A stretch of DNA of 64,000 nt from Candidatus Obscuribacterales bacterium (lineage in GTDB: Bacteria; Cyanobacteriota; Vampirovibrionia; Obscuribacterales; Obscuribacteraceae). The DNA lies in the NCBI GenBank assembly GCA_020054205.1, contig JAGVLS010000018.1, forward strand, positions 186,001-250,000, read 5' to 3'. Positions 1-8,581 of the stretch are shown piece after piece (position 1 is the first letter of the stretch; every line of letters begins with the position of its first letter). Below the pieces are notes generated by a model. That model saw only the letters and a program-made list of their open reading frames with translations. It searched no databases and was not told where the DNA came from. Both the position numbers and the translations under genes were made by a program.

Positions 1-1
1 C

Positions 2-1000
2 TTGCTAGGTTTGCTTGGTAATCATGACAATATAGCTCATCAAGCTCTAGTGTCAATGAATGTCAATTACAAAAATGTCAACAAAGAACTTGAACGATTG
101 AATGTTCAGACGAAAGAATCTAGCTCTTTTCTAGAAACAGAATTACCTTTAGTGAACACATCTAATGAGCTTGCTTTGAGCTCTCAGGCAAGACAAGCGC
201 TTTGCTTAGCGCACGAAGTAAGGATTTTTTTTGGTAAGTCAGAAATAGAGCCAGAACATGTTTTGCTTGCTTTGGTTGATCTTAGTGATGATCTTGTTTT
301 GAAAATATTAGAAGAACTAGGAGCCAATCTTACATTTTTGAAGCGTAAAATTCTTGCTTTGACTGCTCAAAAAGATTGTTTGGCTTTATCTGATACTGCC
401 AGCCAAATCAAACATATTATTATCAATGGCTTGAAAGAATTAGCAAAAGACAAATTGGAGAATGTAAAAAATATTTCTGAATTATCCAAAACTAGTGGCA
501 TCGCTATTGGTAAATTGCCTAATTACAGTGAATTGGTTCTGATGATTGCTACTGTTTATTTACCCGATATTCTTGTCATTCAAGTGGCTTATCAGAGATA
601 TCTGTTAGATCAATTGCTTGAATTGTTAAAAGCACGTATTGGTGTAATTGATCAAGAAATGGTAGCTGGAATTGTTTCAACGGCAGCACAAAATGTTCGC
701 CAAGAAGTACGAGCAGCTATTGAATATTTGTGGAGCCATGAATTTAGACTGATTAATCAGATTCCTAGTGAAGCAGAATACGATTTAATCGGTAGTGTTT
801 TGGAAGATTTGTGGTGGACTCACAGTGAAGAAATTGCGCTCAATGAAGTCTTTGATGAAGCCTTGGATGATTACAGACGCAAACATGTCTTAAATTTGCA
901 AAAGCGAAGATTGGAAATCTCGCAACGTTTGGCTAAGCTCAAAACACGTCTTGAAGATACACTTAAACAATGTTTCTTTAAAAAATCTATTTCTGCCTAA
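2..1000 (+). CDS. Clp N-terminal-repeat protein, 5' end outside window
   Basis: The reading frame is open to the window edge, so the true start lies upstream. The first visible residues (LLGLLGNHDNIAHQAL) match the second half of a Clp-N repeat. A further Clp-N-like repeat follows at visible residues of about 57-115 (ARQALCLAHE, then EPEHVLLALV). No Walker motifs follow, so this is not a ClpA/ClpC ATPase in the visible part. The C-terminal 150 residues are helical and charged, with a probable coiled coil at the end. Stand-alone Clp-N proteins are thought to bind substrates or adaptors of Clp proteases; any such role here is inference. It converges on mqnE with a gap of only 5 bases. Confidence 0.75.
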   Translation: MLGLLGNHDNIAHQALVSMNVNYKNVNKELERLNVQTKESSSFLETELPLVNTSNELALSSQARQALCLAHEVRIFFGKSEIEPEHVLLALVDLSDDLVLKILEELGANLTFLKRKILALTAQKDCLALSDTASQIKHIIINGLKELAKDKLENVKNISELSKTSGIAIGKLPNYSELVLMIATVYLPDILVIQVAYQRYLLDQLLELLKARIGVIDQEMVAGIVSTAAQNVRQEVRAAIEYLWSHEFRLINQIPSEAEYDLIGSVLEDLWWTHSEEIALNEVFDEALDDYRRKHVLNLQKRRLEISQRLAKLKTRLEDTLKQCFFKKSISA

Positions 1001-1005
1001 TATCG

Positions 1006-2172
1006 TCAAGCCAATACTGGCTCTAGTGGAACATTTGTTGTTTGACAATTTTCTTTAGATACTTTTATGATGTTATATAAAGTGTCGCGTTCAACTGGTA
1101 TATATCCTGCTTCTGAAATTAAATATTCCATATTTTCTTTGGCTAATTCCAGAGGTGTTTTAGCACCGGCAGCATGGGTGATTTTTTCTTCGCCAATAGT
1201 TCCATCCATATCATCGGCTCCAAATGATAGAGCAACTTGAGCTAAATTCTCACCCAGTTGAATCCAATAAGCTTTGATATGAGGGAAATTATCGAGCATA
1301 AGACGCGAGATAGCTATGTCTTTCAATACGTCATAACCTGTTGGTTCACTTACTTCATTTTGTATAGTTGTGCCATCGTAATAACATTTGAGCGGAATAA
1401 AACATAAAAATCCACCGCTCTTATCTTGCTGCTCACGCAGTAAAAGCATATGATCAACTTTATTTTCGATATTTTCGCCTATGCCTGTGAGCATAGTGGC
1501 ATTAGTGTTTAGTCCTAATTTATGTGCTAAGCCGTGAATTTCAAGCCAGGTAGAAGCAGGTGTTTTTTTGACACGCATTTTTGCTCTTACACTTTCAGCA
1601 AACATTTCAGCACCGCCACCAGGCATTGAGCCAAGCCCAGCTTCGATCAAACGTTCAAGAGTTGCTTGATAGCCAATACCAGCTAAATTGGATAAATATT
1701 CAATTTCCACAGCCGTCATTGCTTTTAAATGTATTTGTGGAAATTCTTTTTTTATTGTGCGAAAAACTGTTTCATAATAATTGATATCACACTTTGGATT
1801 TAGACCACCGACCATATGAATTTCATTAATGCCAAGTTTTATGCGCGTGCGTGCTTTTTCTAAAACTTGTTCAACTGTCCATGTATAAGACTTACTGAGA
1901 GTATTGGAATAAGAACAAAATCTGCAAGTCTCAACACAAAAATTTGTTGGGTTAAGATGCATATTGTGAATGTAATAAACGTATTTTTCTTTGCCGGCAC
2001 CAGCTTTAATCTGTCGCTGGTGTTCTGCCAATGTTGCAAGCGTTAAAATATCTGAGCTTTGATAAAGTCTCAAAGCATCTTCTTTTGTTAGCCTTGTATT
2101 ACTTATTACTTTATTAGCTATATCTGATAAAGAATTGGAACTGGCTAAAGCTTTTTCCAGTAGTATTGACAC
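1006..2172 (-). CDS. mqnE: Aminofutalosine synthase, radical SAM (MqnE)
   Basis: This is a radical SAM enzyme of the MqnE/MqnC/CofH group. The cluster-binding CxxxCxxC is at C79, C83 and C86, inside the typical HLNPTNFC context. The motifs EIHMVGGLNP, KAMTAVEI and GGGAEMF, and the length of 388 residues, favour MqnE over MqnC or CofH. MqnE joins SAM to 3-[(1-carboxyvinyl)oxy]benzoate to give aminofutalosine, an early step of the futalosine route to menaquinone. The start is GTG, with AGGAG about 7 bases upstream. No other mqn gene is in the window. The gene implies a respiring cell that makes menaquinone without the Men pathway. Confidence 0.85.
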   Translation of the reverse strand: MSILLEKALASSNSLSDIANKVISNTRLTKEDALRLYQSSDILTLATLAEHQRQIKAGAGKEKYVYYIHNMHLNPTNFCVETCRFCSYSNTLSKSYTWTVEQVLEKARTRIKLGINEIHMVGGLNPKCDINYYETVFRTIKKEFPQIHLKAMTAVEIEYLSNLAGIGYQATLERLIEAGLGSMPGGGAEMFAESVRAKMRVKKTPASTWLEIHGLAHKLGLNTNATMLTGIGENIENKVDHMLLLREQQDKSGGFLCFIPLKCYYDGTTIQNEVSEPTGYDVLKDIAISRLMLDNFPHIKAYWIQLGENLAQVALSFGADDMDGTIGEEKITHAAGAKTPLELAKENMEYLISEAGYIPVERDTLYNIIKVSKENCQTTNVPLEPVLA

Positions 2173-2247
2173 TTTTGGCTCCTGGCAACCTTGCTAATCG
2201 TGCTATAGAATCCAATGATTTTAACATAATGCCCTGGTGACAATGGT

Positions 2248-3438
2248 CTAGACAATGCTTTTCCTTTTGCTTGTTTCCTTGGGACTAAGCTGTAATTTGC
2301 CTACTCCTAGCTCAATTAAGCGCTTACCAAACAAATCAAAAAATTGTTTACGATCGTTTGCACGAATTATGGCTAAATTATGAGCTTCAGATAAACAAAT
2401 AGGATAACCTAAGCCTTTTTCACACTGAGAAATTACAGCCTTTAAAGATAATTCAAATAAGGCTTTATCTTTAACGAGCCAATTGGGAAATTCTAAACGA
2501 GCTACTTCTGAGCCTATATTCAAATAAGTAAAACTAATTTGCACATTGCTTGGTAATACTTTTGAAACGGATGCACCGGATAAATATGCTGCACTGCGAG
2601 AATTGGTCGATAACTTAGACATCATTAAAGTTCTGTCTGTTAATGGCCATACCGACGAGCAAGGGAAATTTTCTTCATTGAGATGTCCACAATATTCATA
2701 ACAATGACTAGTGTCATATGGGCATTGCCATACTCGTAAATCATTGACCAGATCTGAGGCTCTGGAATGGCTTATATAACCAAATAAAGGAATTTTTGCT
2801 TTATATAGTTCATCCAAAATATTTGATAATGTTTGGCGGTATTTATTTTGATAAGACTCAGGCATTTTTTCTAATGACCAAGGAATGAGTGAACCATCAA
2901 TAAAAGCAATGACTGGCAATTTACGGGCAAGAGCTTTAATTGCCATATTCTTAGCGCTTTCTAGTTCATGCAAATATCTCTCAAGTGATACATATAATTC
3001 ATCTATGTGAATTCGCCGTCTATCTACTAAAGGATATAAATCTTCTTTTTGGTGGTAGAGAGTAGGTTCAGAATCCATAATGGTTTCATGTTCAAAACCG
3101 TAAGATATTACTGTTGTGCCTATATTCAACAAATAACAATTATAAATTTCGTGGTGGCTAGGCATGATTTGTGAACCATCTATGCCAACGGCTGTATAAG
3201 TAAGCTTTTCAGGTGCTAGATCATAAGAACTTCCAAAAGGTTCAATAGGCAGTGCTATTGGCCATAATACCCAAGGAGCATTCTCACTTAAAATCTTATA
3301 CATTTGCGCATCGTTTTCACTTGCTTTTTCAAGTGCTTCCAGTGCGTTTGTTAATTGTTTGAGCTCTAAGCTTTTGTCTAACAAGCTATCTTTATTGATA
3401 TTCTGGATTTGCTTTATTAGTTTTTCAAGATTTAGCAC
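2248..3438 (-). CDS. NurA-domain nuclease
   Basis: The protein carries the two DGS signatures of the NurA 5'-3' nuclease family (numbering from the upstream ATG): GIDGSQI with D92 and AFIDGSLIPW with D186, about 95 residues apart as expected for the two metal-binding aspartates. NurA works with the HerA helicase in DNA end resection; no HerA is encoded in this window. I chose GTG at 3436-3438 because GGGAGAAG lies just upstream of it. The ATG five codons earlier (3451-3453) has no Shine-Dalgarno sequence. It is transcribed divergently from the regulator at 3541. About 396 residues, acting in the cytoplasm. Confidence 0.75.
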   Translation of the reverse strand: MLNLEKLIKQIQNINKDSLLDKSLELKQLTNALEALEKASENDAQMYKILSENAPWVLWPIALPIEPFGSSYDLAPEKLTYTAVGIDGSQIMPSHHEIYNCYLLNIGTTVISYGFEHETIMDSEPTLYHQKEDLYPLVDRRRIHIDELYVSLERYLHELESAKNMAIKALARKLPVIAFIDGSLIPWSLEKMPESYQNKYRQTLSNILDELYKAKIPLFGYISHSRASDLVNDLRVWQCPYDTSHCYEYCGHLNEENFPCSSVWPLTDRTLMMSKLSTNSRSAAYLSGASVSKVLPSNVQISFTYLNIGSEVARLEFPNWLVKDKALFELSLKAVISQCEKGLGYPICLSEAHNLAIIRANDRKQFFDLFGKRLIELGVGKLQLSPKETSKRKSIV

Positions 3439-3540
3439 AAATTCTTCTCCCATAGTTATTATCGCTGTCTTGATTATTATTTATGGCGTTAAGTTATAAT
3501 TATTTTTCTTTTGTGTGCTTAATAGGAGATTCAAAGAGAC

Positions 3541-3987
3541 ATGCGTCAATATAAGCCTTTATCAGAGCCTATTCCATTAGCTCCAACTTTGGCGCAGCGA
3601 TTGGTACAATTGAGAGAAATGCGTAATTTGACTTGTCGTGATTTGGCGCGATACAGTCGCTTGCCTCTCAAACGAGTTGAAGATATAGAGTCAGGAATTG
3701 AAACATGGTTATCATCTGTAGATAGACAAAAAATTGCTAAGGCATTAGTTATTGAACCAAGTGTTTTGCAAGAAGTTGAAGTGCGCAACAATATAGATGA
3801 TGAAAAATACATGCAAGAAATTTGCGAACAAATAGCAAAATCTATTTTAGCTGGTGCTGCAAATTTAGAATGTCCTTCTTGTGGTGGACGCTTAAAATCA
3901 AATATACAAGATGCACTAGATATTGAAGGTAATTCGACTTATTTTGCTCGAGCATTCTGTTTAAATTGTCCTTTTGTACTTAAATAG
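3541..3987 (+). CDS. XRE-type helix-turn-helix protein with zinc ribbon
   Basis: Residues of about 17-75 form a Cro/C1-type helix-turn-helix (LVQLREMRNLTCRDLARYS, then VEDIESG). The C-terminus holds a probable zinc ribbon with CxxC pairs C111/C114 and C140/C143. The combination suggests a small DNA-binding regulator, but its target is unknown. It lies divergently 100 bases from the NurA gene and 19 bases upstream of the secreted protease gene, so either could be its target. AGGAG sits about 15 bases before the ATG, with a weaker AAGAGA closer. Confidence 0.7.
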   Translation: MRQYKPLSEPIPLAPTLAQRLVQLREMRNLTCRDLARYSRLPLKRVEDIESGIETWLSSVDRQKIAKALVIEPSVLQEVEVRNNIDDEKYMQEICEQIAKSILAGAANLECPSCGGRLKSNIQDALDIEGNSTYFARAFCLNCPFVLK

Positions 3988-4006
3988 CTAAAGAGAGCAA
4001 AAAGCC

Positions 4007-5257
4007 ATGAAAATAAAATTTGTTTTTATATTTATTCTGTTGTTCTACATTAACAATCTAAGTGCAAATTATGTTTATGCTCTAGCGCCTAACGCAGAGT
4101 ATGCCAAAGCAGTTCAGCTATACAATCAAAAAAACTATAGAGCTGCAACTATTAGTTTTGAAAACTGTTTAAAATCAATGCCAACAAATGTAAGTGTTTT
4201 ATATTACTGTGCTTTATCAAATCAATTGAGCAATAATTGGGCACGTGCTAGACAATTATATGAATATATAAGTGCTCATTTTCCTCAAGCTCGTGAGGCA
4301 AAATTAGCTAATATGGCTCTTAATCAAAGAAGAGGTGGGGGCAATAACAGTTCTTATAACTCTCAAAATACAGGACAAGCAAATGTAACTAATTATGCCT
4401 CAAGTAATAATTCAGATGCTTATTTAGATGCTATGACTCCGACTAGTGATTTAGGATCTGTACCTAATGAAGTGAGAATTCCATTCACGAGAAGAGGAAA
4501 TGGTGTGTATGTAGAGGCGACAGTGAATGGACAGTCTATTAGTATGCATCTTGATACCGGCGCTCCTAGTACACATTTTGGACATAATCATTTAGTAGCA
4601 TTAGGTATTGCTCGTCCTGCTCAAGGTAAAATAGAAGAAGGATTATCTGGAGTTGGAGATAGGAAAACTGTTCAAGAGTGGAATGCTAGTGCCGATATCA
4701 AATTGGGTCCTATATACAGACGCAATTTCCCAATTACTATTCAGGACGATATGACGGGAGAGCCATTGCTTGGTCAAACTTTTCTTAAGCCCTTTTATGT
4801 AACAATCGATGATGATTCTAAAAGTGTAATATTGCGTAAAAAAGGCACATCTTCCATAGCATCTGTTACTGGACGTAATTCATATAGCGTACCATTTCGC
4901 TGGGTGGGTGGACATATGATTGTCAATGCAGAAATTTGTGGTAAGCCATATGAAATGATTTTCGATACAGGGGCCGATAGTGTTGCTTTTACTATGAATG
5001 ATATAAAAAAACTGAGAATTGAAATGCCCGATGATTACACAGTAAGACGCCATATTGGTACTGGTGGTGAAACAACTGGAATACATTTTCCAATTAGCAA
5101 AATAAAATTAGGACCAATTGTAAAAGAAGACATTGAAGTAGCAGTGGTACAAAATTCAAATATGGATAGACCATTGCTTGGACAATCATTTTTTTCTGAT
5201 TATCAATATACTATTGATAATGAACATAATATGATATTTTTCAAACCACCTAAATAA
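4007..5257 (+). CDS. Secreted TPR protein with two retropepsin-like aspartic protease domains
   Basis: An N-terminal signal peptide (residues of about 1-25) is followed by a short TPR region (about 28-105), a Gly/Asn/Ser-rich linker, and two successive aspartic-protease-like domains. Each has a catalytic DTGA (D183 and D320) followed 69-70 residues later by PLLGQ(T/S)F (P253 and P389). Bacterial retropepsin-like proteases usually have one such domain and dimerise; here two are fused in one chain. It is expected to be periplasmic or extracellular. Substrates are unknown, and a binding-only role cannot be excluded. It follows the XRE regulator on the same strand with a 19-base gap and may be co-transcribed. 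Confidence 0.8.
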   Translation: MKIKFVFIFILLFYINNLSANYVYALAPNAEYAKAVQLYNQKNYRAATISFENCLKSMPTNVSVLYYCALSNQLSNNWARARQLYEYISAHFPQAREAKLANMALNQRRGGGNNSSYNSQNTGQANVTNYASSNNSDAYLDAMTPTSDLGSVPNEVRIPFTRRGNGVYVEATVNGQSISMHLDTGAPSTHFGHNHLVALGIARPAQGKIEEGLSGVGDRKTVQEWNASADIKLGPIYRRNFPITIQDDMTGEPLLGQTFLKPFYVTIDDDSKSVILRKKGTSSIASVTGRNSYSVPFRWVGGHMIVNAEICGKPYEMIFDTGADSVAFTMNDIKKLRIEMPDDYTVRRHIGTGGETTGIHFPISKIKLGPIVKEDIEVAVVQNSNMDRPLLGQSFFSDYQYTIDNEHNMIFFKPPK

Positions 5258-5259
5258 AA

Positions 5260-6354
5260 CTATTGGGGTGGGCTTACTTCGCCAGCATAACTGGTAGCCA
5301 TTGCTTGTTTAAAGCTTGATATGGAATCACATAATTTATTGCCAATTAACCAACGGACTTTTACATCAACAGCTACGTGCGTATGATCAAAACACGGTAT
5401 TGCACCAGCTGCGACTGCATCTTGTCCTGGTTCGTAATGTGCTGCAATTATATTGCCTCCAGGAAATTGAGAAGATAAGAATACAGGAATTTTTTTATCC
5501 TCTGTAGCTTTTTTAATAATTGGAATTAAATTGTATTTGCCTTCATTGCAGACATTTCCTTCTCCAAAACATTCTAGAATCAATGCTTTTACATCTTTAC
5601 TTTCAATTAAATGTTCTATTATGCTTGGCTCTAATCCTGGAGAAACAGCAATTGTTACTACACCTTGTCCCCAGTGAGCTGCAAGTGAGTCTAGGCTGTT
5701 GGGAAAATTGTTTGTTTTTGTTCTTAAGCGCTCTTTCCAAAGTTCTGCACCATTAGCATCAATTATGCCAACTGGGCGAAAGGCAGGACTATCCATAGCA
5801 TCAAATCGTCTTTCACTAACTTTTATCGTGCGGCAGCCGCGCAATATTCGATCATAAAAACTTATCAGGACTTCAGAGCAATTAAATTCTATAGCAGCTA
5901 TTAAAGTAGCAAAAAGATTTTCTAAATTAAAGCGAGCATCTCCACCGCTTGTATAAATAGAATTTTGAGCACCAGTTATTACTATCGGTAAATGAGATAA
6001 TTTATTGTCGGGATTTATGCCAGTCAGTGCAAGTGTTAAGGCAGTAGCTGTATGAGGAAGAGTATCGGTGCCGTGTGTGATAGCAATTCCGTCGAATCCT
6101 TCTTGTCGTGCTTTTTCAATTCTCTTTGTCAATTTTATCCAATCTTCGAAATTTACATTTGTTGAGTCTTTCGAAGTAATAAATTCGTAAGTGATTTCAA
6201 TACCATTTTCTTTAAACTTCTTTAGGCTCGACTCACATGAATCAGAAAAATCTTTATTGCTATTAGGACCAAGTAAAACTAATTTGCCATTGCGATCATG
6301 CAATTGCATACCAATAGTGCCGCCATGACAAATAAAAAGAACTTTTCTTTTCAT
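5260..6354 (-). CDS. Asparaginase (asparaginase/glutaminase family)
   Basis: This is a type I/II L-asparaginase fold protein that hydrolyses asparagine to aspartate and ammonia. The first catalytic Thr lies in HGGTIG (T13), and the second catalytic pair is in ITHGTDTLPHTA (T96, D97). There is no signal peptide, so a cytoplasmic enzyme is likely. At 364 residues it is somewhat longer than the usual 325-350. It ends 3 bases from the stop of the convergent protease gene and lies 9 bases downstream of the TPR-PDZ gene on the same strand. Related amidases of other specificity share these motifs. Confidence 0.8.
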   Translation of the reverse strand: MKRKVLFICHGGTIGMQLHDRNGKLVLLGPNSNKDFSDSCESSLKKFKENGIEITYEFITSKDSTNVNFEDWIKLTKRIEKARQEGFDGIAITHGTDTLPHTATALTLALTGINPDNKLSHLPIVITGAQNSIYTSGGDARFNLENLFATLIAAIEFNCSEVLISFYDRILRGCRTIKVSERRFDAMDSPAFRPVGIIDANGAELWKERLRTKTNNFPNSLDSLAAHWGQGVVTIAVSPGLEPSIIEHLIESKDVKALILECFGEGNVCNEGKYNLIPIIKKATEDKKIPVFLSSQFPGGNIIAAHYEPGQDAVAAGAIPCFDHTHVAVDVKVRWLIGNKLCDSISSFKQAMATSYAGEVSPPQ

Positions 6355-6363
6355 CTAGTTGTT

Positions 6364-7770
6364 TTACATCCTAATTACAGCTAAATTGCCATTGCGCTGG
6401 ATAAGCATTTGAATTGGTTGATTTAATTGCTTATTATTTAGAATACTATTTACTTGGTCTATTTTATTTACTTCAAATCCGTCAACAGCCCTAATCACAT
6501 CTTTTGGTGTTAATCCAGCAAGGGCTGCGCGACTTTGTGTGATTACTTTAGTAATAATTATGCCTTCATTTGACCCGCGGCCACTGAAACCTAACATTGC
6601 CATTGCATCTTGTACTGGCAAACTTTGTCCATAGCCGGCAACAGCATTAGGTGTACGAAAATTATTAGCTGGTAATGAATTTGGATTAGCGCGCCACATA
6701 GTATTTTGGTTATTTTGTTGTTTACTTAAATATGCTTGCTGTCTTTTTCCTTCTTCTTCTTGTCTAAACTCTTCTTTTTGCATTATTTCTGCTCTTTGTA
6801 ATTCTTGAGCTAAATTATTATAAGCATTTGCATAGCGAGGTTCTTTTGGCGATAGTTTGTAAGCTTGTTTATAATAAGGAAGAGCATTATTTTGGTCTTT
6901 CATCATCAGATAAATACTGCCAATATTGTATTTTATAAGAGCTTGGTTTGGTGCCTTAATATCTAATTGCTTGTATAAATCTAAGGCGCTTACATATTCA
7001 CCTCTTCTAAAAGCTTGAGTGGCAAGCTCAGAAAGTTTTCTTAATTCAGCTTGTTTAGCAGAAATTTGTTCGTTTTTTGACAATTTCTTTTTTAAAGAAT
7101 CAACTGCTTCTTTGTATTCACGATTATTAGAAGTATTTTGCAAAGCGGTTTCATAACTAGCTAATGCTTGGACTAAATTATTTTGTGATTCTGAAATTAT
7201 GCCAAGACTATAATGAGCCTCACTATTGGTTGGGTCTAGCCTTAATACTTGTTCGAATTTGGTTTGTGCTTCTTGCGTCATTTTAGATCGCCATAAATCT
7301 ACTCCTTCAGACAAGAGCTTTTTCATTTCAGCCTCTCTAGCTGCTTGCACAGCAATTCGAGAACGTTCTGAATTAGAAGAATTGTTTATGATAGGAGCAT
7401 TGTTATTGCTATCTTGCATTTCCTGATTGCTTTGCGTTTTGGGATTGGAGCTAGGACTAAGTGTAGAATTGCGAATCTGTTCTTCCAATACTGATTGCAG
7501 GCGAGCAATTCGCTCTTGTATGGTTTGTGATCCACTTTCACCAAAAACTTGTTTCTCTATTCTTGTCAGGCGCGACTCTATACTGTCATCATCATATGTG
7601 CGAAAAAATAAATGTGATTCTAATTTGATTATTACAGGAGGGGCTATTTCATTTTTTTTTGTAGCCGCAATCACAGGTATTGCAATACAAAATTGAAGCA
7701 ATAAGGAAAAAATAGTAATAAATGAAATAAGTTTAGAAAAAAGTTTGAAATTTATTGCCAGGTGACCCAT
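6364..7770 (-). CDS. Secreted TPR protein with C-terminal PDZ domain
   Basis: Residues of about 1-36 form a signal peptide. A charged segment follows (LFFRTYDDDSIESRL, then EKQVFGE and IQERIARL), a motif I remember from Melainabacteria secreted proteins. TPR repeats span about 145-330, then a Gln/Asn-rich linker, and a PDZ domain closes the protein (about 400-468; GIIITKVITQSRAALAGL). No protease domain is visible, so it is probably a periplasmic scaffold. Its start overlaps the end of the upstream TonB-C-like gene by 19 bases, which indicates coupled translation and perhaps joint function. Confidence 0.65.
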   Translation of the reverse strand: MGHLAINFKLFSKLISFITIFSLLLQFCIAIPVIAATKKNEIAPPVIIKLESHLFFRTYDDDSIESRLTRIEKQVFGESGSQTIQERIARLQSVLEEQIRNSTLSPSSNPKTQSNQEMQDSNNNAPIINNSSNSERSRIAVQAAREAEMKKLLSEGVDLWRSKMTQEAQTKFEQVLRLDPTNSEAHYSLGIISESQNNLVQALASYETALQNTSNNREYKEAVDSLKKKLSKNEQISAKQAELRKLSELATQAFRRGEYVSALDLYKQLDIKAPNQALIKYNIGSIYLMMKDQNNALPYYKQAYKLSPKEPRYANAYNNLAQELQRAEIMQKEEFRQEEEGKRQQAYLSKQQNNQNTMWRANPNSLPANNFRTPNAVAGYGQSLPVQDAMAMLGFSGRGSNEGIIITKVITQSRAALAGLTPKDVIRAVDGFEVNKIDQVNSILNNKQLNQPIQMLIQRNGNLAVIRM

Positions 7771-8435
7771 TTGCCAGAATACTCCATTGGATATTGTTTG
7801 CCAAAGCTACCTGGTTGATAGTCTAATTCTCCTGGGCGTTTTTTATGAGATTCCCAACCTTGTCTAAGCGTTAGACTTGTACGTCTTGTGCCTGAGGGAA
7901 AAGGTGGCAAAGGAGTGATTTCCATGAGAGCCTCAACTTGCATACGATCGTATTCTTCAACACCAGAGCTTTGTCGAAGAGAAATATTACCAATTTCCCC
8001 ATTCGGATAGCAAGTAAATTGTATGAGTGCAGGTCCTTGTGTATAAAATTGAATCCCTAAGGTTCGTTCTTTATTTCTTAGTACATAAAACCAACGATCT
8101 GCTAAAACACCTATCCAATTGGACCAATCAATTTCTTCTCTTTGGAAGATTAACATGTCTGGATTAACTGTTTTGTTAGGTCTAGCTTCGTTTGTCGACA
8201 GGAATGCTACTTGACGAGGATTAGTGGAGACATTATTTTCTGTTTCAATTATTTCTTGGCGTGATAATTTCGGCAATTCTTCATAAGTAGCATTTAGTTG
8301 AAATGATTTACTGTTTTTTGAGCTATGACTTTCTTCAGCTTTCACTTCTTTACCAATTATTGTTTGTCCAAAAATGAAAAGATAAGCAATAAAAAACAAG
8401 CTTAATTTGGTTTTGCCTAAAGTTGTAAAGCGCAT
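7752..8435 (-). CDS. Secreted protein with TonB C-terminal-like domain
   Basis: A signal peptide (about 1-33) precedes a low-complexity region. A TonB-C-like domain then covers about 135-205 (IQFTCYPNGEIGNISLRQSS, then EALMEITPLPPFPSG). TonB-C domains contact outer-membrane receptors, but proteins with this isolated domain are common in lineage-specific families of unknown role. No ExbB or ExbD is nearby. It is the first gene of a two-gene unit with the TPR-PDZ gene. A second protein of the same general design is at 14006-14791. Confidence 0.6.
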   Translation of the reverse strand: MRFTTLGKTKLSLFFIAYLFIFGQTIIGKEVKAEESHSSKNSKSFQLNATYEELPKLSRQEIIETENNVSTNPRQVAFLSTNEARPNKTVNPDMLIFQREEIDWSNWIGVLADRWFYVLRNKERTLGIQFYTQGPALIQFTCYPNGEIGNISLRQSSGVEEYDRMQVEALMEITPLPPFPSGTRRTSLTLRQGWESHKKRPGELDYQPGSFGKQYPMEYSGKWVTWQ

Positions 8436-8518
8436 ATTTAAACTCCAAAACCAAGCTAATTGCCAAAATAGACCTAGCCATTACATTAGTTTTTAAAATA
8501 TAGGCTTAAAATGTGAAC

Positions 8519-8546
8519 TTGTAACTGGGAGAATTACGTATATAGA
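8519..8546 (+). promoter_or_regulatory. Candidate sigma-70 promoter for dprA
   Basis: TTGTAA (8519-8524) and TATAGA (8541-8546) are separated by 16 bases, 36 bases before the GTG of dprA. The match is moderate and the surrounding sequence is AT-rich. Confidence 0.3.
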
Positions 8547-8581
8547 TATAGAGATATAAATTTAGATTTGAGGAAAAGATA

